Assembly (NCBI RefSeq): GCF_020873875.1
Contig: NZ_JAHWGU010000021.1
Coordinates: 1-64,000, forward strand
DNA from: Actinoplanes sp. DH11
GTDB lineage: Bacteria > Actinomycetota > Actinomycetes > Mycobacteriales > Micromonosporaceae
Length of the DNA: 64,000 nt
Direction of reading: 5' to 3'
The position numbers were made by a program, and so were the translations under genes. Every line of letters starts with the position of its first letter. The first letter of the stretch is position 1. Shown piece after piece: positions 34,757-45,419 of the stretch. The notes beneath the pieces were generated by a model. The model saw only the letters and a list, made by a program, of their open reading frames with translations, was not told the DNA's origin and made no database searches.

Positions 34757-36484
34757 TCAGGAGCGCTCGTGGGCCGCCAGAAACGCCTGCGCCATCGCCG
34801 ACGCCAGGTCGGCCGGGTTCCGGGCCGGGATCGCCTTGCCGCCGGTGGCCTCGGCCATCGTGGTCAGCGCGCCCAAGTTGGCGTCCGGGCCGTAGCCGAC
34901 CGCGATGATCGGCAGCGGTCTCGCCGGGTCCTGCGCGGCGGCCAGCCGCTGGGCGAACGCGTCGGCCGACATCGCGAACTTCGTGCCGCCGTCGGCGCCG
35001 TCGGTGAGCACCACCACGACCGTCGCCGTGCCCGGTTTGACCTCGGCGCGCATCGTCTCCACACCGTCGAGCACCGCCTGGTAGAGCGGGGTCCCGGCGC
35101 TGCGCTCCGGCTTGTAGGCACCGATCTGCGCGCGCAGCGCCTCGCGCCGGGTCCGCCCGTCGACGTTGCCGTTTATCGCCCCGTAGGGCACCACCTCGGT
35201 GTGCGCCGGCCCGTCGGCCGCGGCGGTCCCGAAATACCACATCCCGATGGTGGTGTCGTCGCCGAACAGCTCGGCGGCGCTCACCCCGGACTCGCGCAGC
35301 AACGACGCCTTGGTGCTCGCCCGGCCGGACCGGTCGGTGATCGCCTCGTTCATCGAGCCGGACGAGTCGATCAGCAGCAGGACCTGGAAGGCCAGGTCCC
35401 GGTATTGCGCCCACTGCTGGACCGGGGCCAGCAGCTTGCGCGCCGACTGCGGCATCCGGAGCACGCCGGCGGTCGGTTCGGCGCGGAAGCCGGCCGCGAC
35501 CACAGCCTCCTCGCTGATCGCCTCGCGCAGCTCGGCGGCGAGGTCCTTGTCGGCGCCCTTGCCGATCGCGAACGGGTAGTCGGCCTCGACCCGGCCGTCC
35601 GCCGGCGGGAAGCCGGCGAGCCGCACCGGATGATCGGCCTCCTGGTACGCCGTGAGCTGCTGCTCCAGCACCGGGAAGATGCCGATGTCGTAGACGGCGG
35701 TGGTCGCGTCGGTCTGTTTCGTCATCCGGGTGAGCAGCTCGACCGGGTCGGCGGTGGCCTCCTCGAGCCGGCTGCGCAGGGTCAGCGCACGCAGCTGGGC
35801 GATCCCGGTGTCCTCAGTGGTCCGGGCCGTGGCCGCGTGCACCCCGTGCACACTGAGCAGACCGGCGGTGGTGCGCAGCGGGTCGGGCATGCTGATGGTC
35901 GGGAACTTGCTCTCGGTCGCGCCCTGGATCAGCCCGGTCCACGAGGTCCGGTCGTCCTTCGCGTAGAGGCTGGCGATCCCCTCCGGCGCGGCGACCAGCA
36001 CCGGTGAGTAGGCGATCGGCTTGCCGGAGGTCGCGTATCCGGCGCCGGCGTCCTTCGCGACGGTCAGCCAGGCGCTGCTGGACGGGATCCAGACGCCGGG
36101 CCGCTGCTGGCCCACGGCGAGCGCGGTGACCCCGGGCTCCTCGGCGCGCACCGCGATCGGCGCGCAGCGCTGCCCGGTCGGGTTGAGCGTGGCGGCCGCC
36201 TCGCGGACCAGCGGCTCGATCTCCGGCGCGGCGACGACGCTCAGCTCCGGGTCGGGGCAGGGCGCGACGCTCGGGGCGGCCGCCGAGGGCACCGGGGCGA
36301 GGCTGGGCTGCGCGTCCGGCGGCTGGGAGCCGTTGCTCATCAGCTGCCAGGTGAGCCCACCGGCGGCGGCCAGCACGGCCAGCACCAGGACTGCCGCGAG
36401 GAACGCGCGTCGTGGACGATGTGGAGGGTCGCTCCACTCACCATGGCCGGCCGGGAGCTCCCTTGGCCACTCGTTGTCGGACAT
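34757..36484 (-). CDS. Membrane-anchored solute-binding/VWA-domain protein
   Basis: 575 residues. One N-terminal hydrophobic segment (about 27-48) follows a short cytosolic tail. A type 2 periplasmic-binding-like region (about 80-345, with VVAAPEIEPLVREAAA, GVWIPSSSAWL and a substrate-binding style TYE/DIG pattern) comes next. The C-terminal von Willebrand A domain (about 365-570) has MIDAS DSSGSMNEA near residue 371, and VLTDGADGG. Such proteins sit outside the membrane, and their ligand is unknown. ATG 36484. The C-terminus abuts a tandem repeat. No neighbour on the same strand suggests a partner. Confidence 0.87.
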   Translation of the reverse strand: MSDNEWPRELPAGHGEWSDPPHRPRRAFLAAVLVLAVLAAAGGLTWQLMSNGSQPPDAQPSLAPVPSAAAPSVAPCPDPELSVVAAPEIEPLVREAAATLNPTGQRCAPIAVRAEEPGVTALAVGQQRPGVWIPSSSAWLTVAKDAGAGYATSGKPIAYSPVLVAAPEGIASLYAKDDRTSWTGLIQGATESKFPTISMPDPLRTTAGLLSVHGVHAATARTTEDTGIAQLRALTLRSRLEEATADPVELLTRMTKQTDATTAVYDIGIFPVLEQQLTAYQEADHPVRLAGFPPADGRVEADYPFAIGKGADKDLAAELREAISEEAVVAAGFRAEPTAGVLRMPQSARKLLAPVQQWAQYRDLAFQVLLLIDSSGSMNEAITDRSGRASTKASLLRESGVSAAELFGDDTTIGMWYFGTAAADGPAHTEVVPYGAINGNVDGRTRREALRAQIGAYKPERSAGTPLYQAVLDGVETMRAEVKPGTATVVVVLTDGADGGTKFAMSADAFAQRLAAAQDPARPLPIIAVGYGPDANLGALTTMAEATGGKAIPARNPADLASAMAQAFLAAHERS

Positions 36485-36664
36485 GCCACCTTACCCGTCG
36501 CCAAGATCAATAACCGCGAAGATCGATAACCGTCGTGATGGTCGGTGCCTGGCGGATACTAGTCCGGGATTCACGTTCCGCCACGCCCGCGGTCGGATCT
36601 CGGCACATTCTGGATACGATCTTGAAAAGCCGTCGGATTGACGGGCGTGGATCGCAATCGCTGA

Positions 36665-37408
36665 TCATGAGTCCGCGACAGCGATGACGATCAGCTCGCC
36701 GTCGCCGCTCGACCCGACCGGCTCCCGGCCCCACCCGCCGTAGACGCGGTCCACCCGGAAACCCGCCGCGTCCAGCGACTGCCGCAGCTCCGCCTCGGTG
36801 CGGAACCGCAGCCTGGCAGGCCCGGTCAGGGTCTCGCCACCGGGGAGGAGACAGTGCTCGGTCAGCTCGACGACACCGCCGGACACCGCGGTCACCTCGA
36901 CCCACGCCTCGACCACCGTGCCGTCGCCGAGCACGATGTCCCGCCGGGATTCCACCGGATTCCACCGCTCCCAGATCCCGGCCGCCGGATCCCGGCTGTC
37001 GAAGATCAATCGCCCCTCGGCAACGAGCGCCCGCCGCACCGCACGCAGCAGTTCCGCCCATTCCTGATCTCCGACGGAGAACTGCGCGACGTGCCCGGTC
37101 AGGAACGCGGCGTCGAACGCGCCGGCCGGCACCGACCCGGCCGCGCCCTCGACCCACTCGACCAGGTCCGCTCCAGGTTTGCGGCGGGCGGCCTCCAGGG
37201 CCGGGCCGGCCGGCCCGACGCCGGTGACGGCATGACCGGCCGCGGCCATCGCGATCGCGAGCCGGCCGGTGCCGCAGCCGAGGTCGAGCACGCGCGGCGC
37301 GGTGTGCTCGGCGAGGACGGCCATGAAGAAGTCGTCGTCCCAGCCCCAGGGACATTCGGCGTCGTAGACCTCGACCAGCCGGGGATGCCGGATCTCGCCA
37401 TGCCACAC
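36665..37408 (-). CDS. Class I SAM-dependent methyltransferase
   Basis: 247 residues from GTG 37408. Motif I is RVLDLGCGTGRLAIAMAAAGH, quoted in part as VLDLGCGTGRLAIAMA (about 39-54), followed by GVGPAGPALEAARRK and FDAAFLTGHVAQF. The N-terminal VYDAECPWGWDDDFF is typical of a group of small actinobacterial methyltransferases (Methyltransf_25). Substrate unknown. It is the only gene between the VWA gene and the LysR gene, all on the minus strand but well spaced. Confidence 0.88.
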   Translation of the reverse strand: MWHGEIRHPRLVEVYDAECPWGWDDDFFMAVLAEHTAPRVLDLGCGTGRLAIAMAAAGHAVTGVGPAGPALEAARRKPGADLVEWVEGAAGSVPAGAFDAAFLTGHVAQFSVGDQEWAELLRAVRRALVAEGRLIFDSRDPAAGIWERWNPVESRRDIVLGDGTVVEAWVEVTAVSGGVVELTEHCLLPGGETLTGPARLRFRTEAELRQSLDAAGFRVDRVYGGWGREPVGSSGDGELIVIAVADS

Positions 37409-37441
37409 ACCCCGGATGCTAAACGGATGGTGGCGACCTGA

Positions 37442-38380
37442 CTACCCGATGTGGACGGTGCCGGGCATTGCCCGTACACCTGAGGGAAGCCGGCCCGACG
37501 CGATGTGCCCGAGCAACACATCCCGCAGCGCGGCTGCCGCGTGGGGCAGCACCGCGCCCCGGCGCTGCGCCAGCGCGATCGTCCGGCGCATGCCGGGGGG
37601 AGCCAGCGGCGTCGCGCGCAGCAGCGGCCGGTTGGCCAGCACCATGCTCGGCACCAGCGCCACACCGAGGCCGGCCTCGACGAAGGCCAGCACCGCGTCC
37701 ATCTCGCCGCCCTCGACCGCGAGCTTCGGGGTGAACCCGGCCCGTTCGCAGGCGTGCAGCGTCACGTCGCGGATGTCGTAACCCTTGCGGAACATCACCA
37801 TCGGGGTGTGCCGCAACTCGACGAGGTCCAGCTGGCGGGCCACGGTGGGCGGCGGCTCACTGGCCATCGAGGCGACCACCAGACTCTCCCGCAGCAGGTC
37901 GGTGGTCTCCAGCGCCGGGTCCAGCGGGTGTTCCGGCTGCACTATCAGGGCCAGGTCCAGCGCGTGCGCGAGCAGGTTGGCGATCAGGTCCTGCGAGCTG
38001 CCCTCGCTCACGTGCAGCTCGATGTCCGGGTGCTCACCCCGGTAGGACCGGAGCACCCCCGGCACCAGCGAGGAGCAGAGGCTCGGGGTGGCGCCCAGGC
38101 GCACCTCACCGCGGCGCAGGCCGACGATGTCGCGAACCGCGTCGAGGGCCGCGTCGGCGTCGGCGATCATGCGTTGCGCCAGCGGCAGCAGGGTCTCGCC
38201 GGCCACGGTGAGGGCGATCGCGCCCCGGATCCGCTCGAACAGTGGCGCGCCGAGCGACGACTCCAGGGTGTGAATCTGCTTACTCAACGTAGGCTGCGAC
38301 ACGCCCAGAATATCGGCGGCATGCGTGAAATGCCTGGTCTCTGCCACTGCCACGAAGTACCTGAGTTGTTGCAGCTGCAC
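37442..38380 (-). CDS. LysR-family transcriptional regulator, divergent from sdhCAB
   Basis: 312 residues. The N-terminal winged helix (MQLQQLRYFVAVAETRHFTH, SQPTLSKQIHTLE, about 1-60) and a LysR substrate-binding domain (about 90-295) are clear. It is transcribed divergently from sdhC with 77 bases between starts. An ATAGC-N5-GCTAT dyad lies in that gap close to the regulator's own start. The arrangement predicts that it controls succinate dehydrogenase and itself. The inducer is unknown. Confidence 0.92.
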   Translation of the reverse strand: MQLQQLRYFVAVAETRHFTHAADILGVSQPTLSKQIHTLESSLGAPLFERIRGAIALTVAGETLLPLAQRMIADADAALDAVRDIVGLRRGEVRLGATPSLCSSLVPGVLRSYRGEHPDIELHVSEGSSQDLIANLLAHALDLALIVQPEHPLDPALETTDLLRESLVVASMASEPPPTVARQLDLVELRHTPMVMFRKGYDIRDVTLHACERAGFTPKLAVEGGEMDAVLAFVEAGLGVALVPSMVLANRPLLRATPLAPPGMRRTIALAQRRGAVLPHAAAALRDVLLGHIASGRLPSGVRAMPGTVHIG

Positions 38381-38384
38381 GTTA

Positions 38385-38399
38385 ATAGCCTACCGCTAT
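38385..38399. promoter_or_regulatory. Candidate LysR binding dyad
   Basis: ATAGC-CTACC-GCTAT is a perfect 5-bp dyad spaced by five bases, within the T-N11-A style expected for LysR regulators. It lies four bases upstream of the regulator ATG, so binding there could autorepress. Confidence 0.55.
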
Positions 38400-38420
38400 G
38401 ACCAGTCGGCCCATCATGCA

Positions 38421-38450
38421 TTAGACGAATGACTCGGGACTTTCTACCGT
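38421..38450 (+). promoter_or_regulatory. Candidate sdhCAB promoter
   Basis: TTAGAC (38421-38426) and TACCGT (38445-38450) are 18 bp apart. The -10 box ends seven bases before the sdhC GTG, which suggests a leaderless sdh message. Visual call. Confidence 0.5.
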
Positions 38451-38457
38451 CCAGGTT

Positions 38458-39198
38458 GTGGCGGTAGACACTCCAATTCCGAAGACGACCAACGCGGCGG
38501 GTGCGACGGCACGCCCCAAGCCGCGCAAGTCGGTGCGACCCTCGTCGGTCACCCTTAAATTGATCATGGCGGTCAGTGGTATCGCCCTGGTCCTGTTCCT
38601 CTTCGCGCACGCGGCCGGCAACATGAAGATCTTCGTCGGCAACGAGGACTTCGACCACTACGCGCACTGGCTGCGGACCCTCGGCACGCCCCTGCTGCCG
38701 GACGTCTGGTTCCTCTGGATCATGCGGATCGGCCTGCTGGTGGCGATCGTCGCGCACATCTACGCCGCGACGCAGCTGACCATCCGGGCGAAGAAGGCCC
38801 GGCCGGTCAAGTACGCGCACCGGCCCAAGGTCCAGGGCAGTTACGCCGCCCGCACGATGCGCTGGGGCGGCGTGATCGTCCTGCTCTTCATCATCTACCA
38901 CATCCTCGACCTGACCACCGGTCACCTGAACCCGGTGGGCGACTCGACGCGCCCGCACGCCAACGTGATCGCGGACTTCGCGCCGGACCGCTGGTACGTG
39001 ACGCTCTTCTACGTCGTCTCGGTGATCGCGGTCGGCCTGCACCTGCGGCACGGCATCTGGAGTGCGGTACGCACCCTGGGCCAGCAGAGCAAGCAGAACG
39101 AGTTCCGGGCGCAGGTCACCTCGCTCGTCCTCGCCGTGGTGCTGGTCGCGATGTACCTCTCGGTGCCGCTCGCGGTGACGTTCGGATGGGTGAAGTGA
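38458..39198 (+). CDS. sdhC: Succinate dehydrogenase cytochrome b subunit
   Basis: 246-residue membrane anchor of respiratory complex II with five predicted transmembrane segments (starting at about residues 35, 85, 135, 180 and 220). It carries conserved His residues for haem b (for example FAHAAGN, IYHILDLTTGH and LHLRHGIW). The single long cytochrome b polypeptide is that of the Bacteroidetes/Bacillus-type (type B) enzyme and transfers electrons to menaquinone. GTG 38458 is chosen; the N-terminal 30 residues are a charged cytosolic tail. First gene of sdhCAB. Confidence 0.94.
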   Translation: MAVDTPIPKTTNAAGATARPKPRKSVRPSSVTLKLIMAVSGIALVLFLFAHAAGNMKIFVGNEDFDHYAHWLRTLGTPLLPDVWFLWIMRIGLLVAIVAHIYAATQLTIRAKKARPVKYAHRPKVQGSYAARTMRWGGVIVLLFIIYHILDLTTGHLNPVGDSTRPHANVIADFAPDRWYVTLFYVVSVIAVGLHLRHGIWSAVRTLGQQSKQNEFRAQVTSLVLAVVLVAMYLSVPLAVTFGWVK

Positions 39199-39200
39199 AC

Positions 39201-41140
<1,940 letters not shown>

Positions 41141-41141
<1 letters not shown>

Positions 41142-41884
41142 TGAACATCAAGGTACGGGTGTGGCGTCAGTCCGGTCCGCAGGACAAGGGCCGGATGGTC
41201 ACGTACGACGTCAAGGACATCTCCCCGGACGCCTCGTTCCTCGAAATGATCGACGTCCTCAACGAGACGCTGATCCTCTCCGGCGAGGACCCGATCGCGT
41301 TCGACCACGACTGCCGTGAGGGCATCTGCGGCATGTGCAGCATGGTCGTCAACGGCGTGGCGCACGGCCCGGAGAAGGCCACCACCGTCTGCCAGCTGCA
41401 CATGCGCAAGTTCAACGACGGCGACACGATCGACGTCGAGCCGTGGCGCGCCGCCGCCTTCCCGGTGATCAAGGACCTGGTCGTCGACCGGAGCGCCTTC
41501 GACAAGATCATTCAGGCCGGTGGCTACATCAGCGCCCCGACCGGCACCGCGCCCGACGCGCACGCCACGCCGGTTCCCAAGCGGGACGCCGACGCGGCCT
41601 TCGAGGCGGCCACCTGCATCGCCTGCGGCGCCTGCGTCGCGGCCTGCCCGAACGGCTCGTCGATGCTGTACACCGCCGCGAAGATCACCCACCTCGGCCT
41701 GCTCCCGCAGGGCCAGCCCGAGCGCGACACCCGGGTGGTCGACATGCTGCAGGCACAGGACGACGCCGGTTTCGGTGGCTGCACCAACATGGGCGAGTGC
41801 GCGGAGGTCTGCCCCAAGGGCATCCCGCTCAGCCTGATCGGGCGCCTGAACAGCGACTACCGCAAGGCACTGACCCGGCACTGA
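41141..41884 (+). CDS. sdhB: Succinate dehydrogenase iron-sulfur subunit
   Basis: 247 residues. The [2Fe-2S] ligands lie in DCREGICGMCSM with a later Cys in TVCQLHM. The [4Fe-4S]/[3Fe-4S] ligands lie in CIACGACVAACPNG and CTNMGECAEVCPKGIP. It carries electrons from SdhA to the haem/menaquinone site of SdhC. Its ATG shares one base with the sdhA stop, so the three subunits are translated as a chain. A near-perfect hairpin 22 bases after the stop ends the operon. Confidence 0.96.
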
Positions 41885-41906
41885 GCAGGCTCTGACCGAA
41901 CTGCCG

Positions 41907-41936
41907 GTGGCAGGGCACAACGGCGTGCCCTGCCAC
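41907..41936 (+). terminator. sdhCAB terminator
   Basis: GTGGCAGGGCAC pairs perfectly with GTGCCCTGCCAC around a six-base loop, 22 bases after the sdhB stop. Confidence 0.88.
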
Positions 41937-42190
41937 TCGGTCTCCGTCTCAGCCGGCCAGGGCCGGTCTCCGTCTCAGCCAGGCAGGGCCGGTCCCGCGT
42001 CGCGCCCGCCCCCAGCAGCTGACACCCGCGACCAGCACCGCGCCGCCGCCACCCACAGCCAACATCGCCCAGGCCCCACCGCCGACACCCGGGCGCCGTA
42101 CCCCGATCGCCGTCCAGCCGATGCCGCCCGCGCATCAACACGCGCCCCCGGTTCCGGCCGCGGTGGCGCCGCATGTCGTCCCTGGCGAGA

Positions 42191-42267
42191 TGTTGATCTG
42201 CTAGCGCTACGAAATCGCTGTGATCAAGGGGTCAAAACCGCGATCTCGCACCGCTAGCAGATCAACA
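42191..42267. repeat. 77-bp palindromic element, copy 2
   Basis: Arms of 28 bp begin TGTTGATCTGCTAGCG and end CGCTAGCAGATCAACA, with three mismatches further in, and a 21-base loop. Same length, arms and flanking CGAGA as the copy at 34267-34343. The loops differ. Confidence 0.88.
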
Positions 42268-42525
42268 CCGCCGCGCGGACCCAACGCGGGCCGGCCGCGA
42301 CTACTTGTCCAGGGACCGCGACCGAACCGGGTGGCAAGCAACCACCACGCCGCACTCCTCTGCCTCGCCCGCAGCCGCATCGACATCCCGAGCGCCACGT
42401 TCCGCACCCGTCACGTCGCGACCACTAGTGCAAACCGGCGGAAAGCTCGCGCTGCCTGCTTGACAAGGCCATAGGGACACCCCGGCGCGGCACCCGGCAG
42501 AGTCGGTCGGCACCCCCGTCGGCGC

Positions 42526-42666
42526 GCGCCGTCAACGGGCACGCCGTCAACGGGCACGCCGTCAACGGGCACGCCGCCAACGGGCACGCCGCCAACGGGC
42601 ACGCCGCCAACGGGCACGCCGCCAACGGGCACGCCGCCAACGGGCACGCCGCCAACGGGCACGCCG
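42526..42666. repeat. 15-bp tandem repeat (GTCAACGGGCACGCC)
   Basis: About nine units: three with GTC, the middle ones with GCC, and a last GTC unit, ending next to the stop of the marR remnant. On the minus strand it would encode GVPV(D/G) repeats, but there is no gene to carry them. Confidence 0.85.
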
Positions 42667-43110
42667 TCAGCGTCCTCGCGGGCGCCGGACCGGGCCGGGT
42701 CCCGCCGCAGCACCGGGGTTGGCCAGCGCCGTGAGCACTTCGACGAACGCCTCCAGCCGAGTCTCGTCGAAGCCGGCGAGGGCCTCCTCGTGCACCCGGT
42801 CCACGATCATCTGCCCCGCCGCCGCGGCCTGACGACCCTTTCGGTCACCGCGATGATCCGGGCCCGGCGGTCGGTGGCTGCCGGGTGGCGAGGCCGCGCC
42901 GCTCGAGTTCGTCGACGGTGGCGACCATCGTGGTTTTGTCCAGGAACGCCAGGGCCGCGAGCTGGATCTGGGTGTGTTCCCGGTCGAGGGCATGCACCAG
43001 CACGCACTGCGTACGCGGCGTCAGCCCGACCTCGGCCAGCGCTCCGGCGAGCCGGTTGGCGAGGGCGTGCCCGGCCGCGTTGAGCAGGCCGCTGACGTCT
43101 CTACCGGGCA
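42667..43110 (-). pseudogene. Frameshifted MarR-family regulator
   Basis: From ATG 43110 one frame gives GRDVSGLLNAAGHALANRLA, TPRTQCVLVHALDREHTQIQ, TTMVATVDELERRGLATRQP (winged helix of a MarR protein). A second frame then gives ATDRRARIIAVTE, and a third gives KGRQAAAAGQMIVDRVHEEA to LTALANPG and the stop. Two single-base-scale indels, near 42880 and 42840, are needed to rejoin them. The upstream ATGs lie in a 12-bp tandem repeat. It is broken, unless these are sequencing errors in GC-rich DNA. Confidence 0.8.
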
Positions 43111-43182
43111 TGACACCAGGCATGACACCAGGCATGACACCAGGCATGACACCGGGCATGACACCGGGCATGACGCGGGTTC
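43107..43182. repeat. 12-bp tandem repeat at the marR start
   Basis: About six copies of CATGACACCAGG-like units (MPGV codons on the minus strand) directly precede the marR reading frame. Each unit supplies an in-frame ATG, so the true start is ambiguous. Confidence 0.85.
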
Positions 43183-43247
43183 CGACCGGGCATGACCCCA
43201 CTGTAGGACGGCCGGCGGGTCCCCGTGTCACCCGCCGGCCGAGTCGA

Positions 43248-43685
43248 TCAGGAGAACGACGCCCAGGTCGGCGCCAGTGGCGTCACCAGCAGCGGCATCC
43301 GCGCTTCGGCGGGCGTCCGGTTCCCCTTGCGGTTGTTGCACCTCCCACAGGCCGCGACCGTGTTGGCCCACTCGTTGCGGCCGCCGCGGGAGCGCGGCAG
43401 CACGTGATCGATCGTGGACGCCGCGCGGGCGCAGTAGGCACACGTCCGGCCGTCCCGCGCGAGCACGCCGGCCCGGGACCAGGCCGGGCCCCGGCCGCGG
43501 CGCCACCGCGTGACGACGTAGCTGACGAGCCGGACCACGGTGGGCACCGGGTAGACACCTATGCGGTCGTCCGGCTGCGCCTCGTGCACCACCGCCACTT
43601 GGCGGAACAGCATCCGGATCGCATGCCGGAGGCTGACCCGGTGCAGCGGTCCGTAATCCGCGTTCAGCACCAGCACCACACTCAT
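43248..43685 (-). CDS. HNH endonuclease family protein
   Basis: 145 residues. Zinc-binding and catalytic layout CAYC, STIDHVLPRSRGG, CGRCNNRKGNRTP is a classical HNH fold in the C-terminal half. The N-terminal MSVVLVLNADYGPLHRVSLRHA is conserved in a widespread actinobacterial HNH family encoded outside mobile elements. The role may be DNA repair or processing, and no partner is apparent. Monocistronic on the minus strand. Confidence 0.9.
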   Translation of the reverse strand: MSVVLVLNADYGPLHRVSLRHAIRMLFRQVAVVHEAQPDDRIGVYPVPTVVRLVSYVVTRWRRGRGPAWSRAGVLARDGRTCAYCARAASTIDHVLPRSRGGRNEWANTVAACGRCNNRKGNRTPAEARMPLLVTPLAPTWASFS

Positions 43686-43772
43686 GAAAAGTCACCCCCA
43701 GCAGGTAAAACGACGAGCAGCTGAGGAGAAAAATAATGTCCGGCATCGACGGGCGACAACCGATTAAAACAG

Positions 43773-44417
43773 TCAGCGAAGGGCGCGGCGGACCACGAAA
43801 ATCAATTGCCCGAAACCGATGGCCTGCATCACGAGCCACGCGGCGGCGGCGACCGTGAACACCGGCCAGGGCAGCAGCGCCCCGGCGATGAGGGCGGTGA
43901 AGGCGATCGACACCCGGGTCGGCCGCTCCCCCACGGTCACCGCCCCGATCTCGGGCATGCCACCGGCGGCGGCCCGGGCCCGTACATATTCATGAAGCCA
44001 GCTCGCCGCGCCCGCGGTGACCACCAGCCAGCCCGGTGCCCCGCCCACCCAGAAGGCGGTCAGCCAGCCCAGCTCGCCCACCCGGTCGGCCACCGAGTCG
44101 TAGATGTAGCCGGCCCGGCTGATCCGCCCGGTCACCACCGCCACCGCGCCGTCGAGCGCGTCGGCGACGGCCGCGAGCAGCACCAGCAGCGCGCCCAGCG
44201 CCAGACCGGGCCGACCGGCCAGCGCCGCGAGCGGCACGGCCAGGCAGAGGAGCACCCCGGCGGCGGTCACCGTGAACGGGGTGACGCCCTTACGGCCCAG
44301 GAAGGAGCCGATGCGGTACGCGCCACGCACCCACCCACGGACCACGGGGGCGGCCTGCCGCGGGTCGAAGCCGCCGTGCAGCTTGGACCAGGCGGTGACG
44401 TACTCGTCCCAGGTCAC
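43773..44417 (-). CDS. CDP-alcohol phosphatidyltransferase family membrane protein
   Basis: 214 residues from GTG 44417, one base after the metF stop (TGAGGTG), so translation is coupled. Several transmembrane segments are predicted. The family signature D-x2-DG-x2-AR-x8-G-x3-D-x3-D appears as DALDGAVAV ... AGYIYDSVAD, keeping all four Asp but replacing the Arg after the Ala by Val. Family members join an alcohol to a CDP-diacylglycerol or CDP-inositol type donor in lipid synthesis. Coupling to metF has no obvious metabolic logic. Confidence 0.82.
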   Translation of the reverse strand: MTWDEYVTAWSKLHGGFDPRQAAPVVRGWVRGAYRIGSFLGRKGVTPFTVTAAGVLLCLAVPLAALAGRPGLALGALLVLLAAVADALDGAVAVVTGRISRAGYIYDSVADRVGELGWLTAFWVGGAPGWLVVTAGAASWLHEYVRARAAAGGMPEIGAVTVGERPTRVSIAFTALIAGALLPWPVFTVAAAAWLVMQAIGFGQLIFVVRRALR

Positions 44418-44418
44418 C

Positions 44419-45342
44419 TCAGGCGGCAGCCGCGACCTCGGTGGGCGCCAGCCGCTGCCACACCTCCCGGGTGGCCGTGGACCGGTTGAGGGTGATGAAG
44501 TGGATGCCGGGCACACCTTCGTCGAGCAGCCGGGCGCACATCTCGACGCACGTCTCGATGCCCAGCTCGCGCACCGCGGCCTCGTCACCGGCGATCCGCT
44601 CGAAGCGGCGCAGCAGCGCCGGCGGGAACGGCGCGCCGGACAGCTGCTGGGACTTCTCGATCGTCGCCATCCGGGTCACCGGCATGAGACCGGGCACGAT
44701 CGGTGTGTCGCAGCCGGCCGCCGCGACCCGGTCGCGCAGGCGCAGGTAGTCGTCGGCCTCGAAGAACATCTGGGTGATCGCGAAGTCGGCACCGGCCCGG
44801 CACTTGCGGACGAAGTTGCGGGTGTCGGCCTCGACGTCGGCGGAACGGGGGTGCTTGAACGGGAAGGCGGCCACGCCGACGTTGAAGTCGCCGGCCTCGC
44901 GGATCAACCGGACCAGGTCCTCGGCGTAGAGCACGCCGTCGGGGTGCCGCACCCACTCGCCCATCGGGTCGCCGGGCGGGTCGCCGCGGACCGCGAGCAC
45001 GTTGCGGATGCCCGCGCCGGCCAGCCGGCCGATCACGTTGCGCAACTCGGCGACGGAGTGGTTGACCGCGGTGAGGTGGGCCATCGGCAGCAGCGTCGTC
45101 TCGGTGGCGACCCGCTCGGTGACGGCCACCGTGGTGTCCCGGGTGGTGCCGCCGGCGCCGTAGGTGATGGAGACGAAGCTGGGCCGCAACGACTCCAGCT
45201 CCCGGATCGCCTGCCAGAGCAGCCGCTCGCCCTCGGGTGTCTTGGGCGGGAAGAACTCGAACGAGAACGTCGGCGCCGCCTCGCGGATCAGCGCGCCGAC
45301 CGACGGCGTTCCGGGCAGCCGGGAAGGAAGTCCGAGAGACAC
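44419..45342 (-). CDS. metF: 5,10-methylenetetrahydrofolate reductase
   Basis: 307 residues from GTG 45342. The TIM-barrel enzyme reduces methylene-THF to methyl-THF for methionine synthesis. Landmarks are FSFEFFPPKTPEGE, SITYGAGGTTRD, LAVRGDPPGD and ITQMFFEADDY, matching the MetF family throughout. Divergent from the polyprenyl synthase with 77 bases between, and followed on its own strand by a CDP-alcohol transferase. In mycobacteria a MetF-like gene is likewise beside idsA2. Confidence 0.94.
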   Translation of the reverse strand: MSLGLPSRLPGTPSVGALIREAAPTFSFEFFPPKTPEGERLLWQAIRELESLRPSFVSITYGAGGTTRDTTVAVTERVATETTLLPMAHLTAVNHSVAELRNVIGRLAGAGIRNVLAVRGDPPGDPMGEWVRHPDGVLYAEDLVRLIREAGDFNVGVAAFPFKHPRSADVEADTRNFVRKCRAGADFAITQMFFEADDYLRLRDRVAAAGCDTPIVPGLMPVTRMATIEKSQQLSGAPFPPALLRRFERIAGDEAAVRELGIETCVEMCARLLDEGVPGIHFITLNRSTATREVWQRLAPTEVAAAA

Positions 45343-45419
45343 ATCCGTACTCTACCGGCCGCCGGCTCCCGCCGGACGTGCCCGCGCCACCGCTCCGCGG
45401 AGGCGATAGCGTCGTGGTC

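Larger units (their letters stand above)
41937..42666. other. Gap with repeats between sdhB and the broken marR gene
   Basis: No gene is supported. Contents: two direct copies of CGGTCTCCGTCTCAGCC (41938-41985), a 77-bp palindromic element (42191-42267) and a 15-bp tandem array (42526-42666). Confidence 0.7.

Noticed and set aside
42526..42713. Protein with GVPVG repeats on the minus strand
   Set aside because: The reading frame is only the 15-bp repeat plus short unrelated flanks and overlaps the marR remnant.
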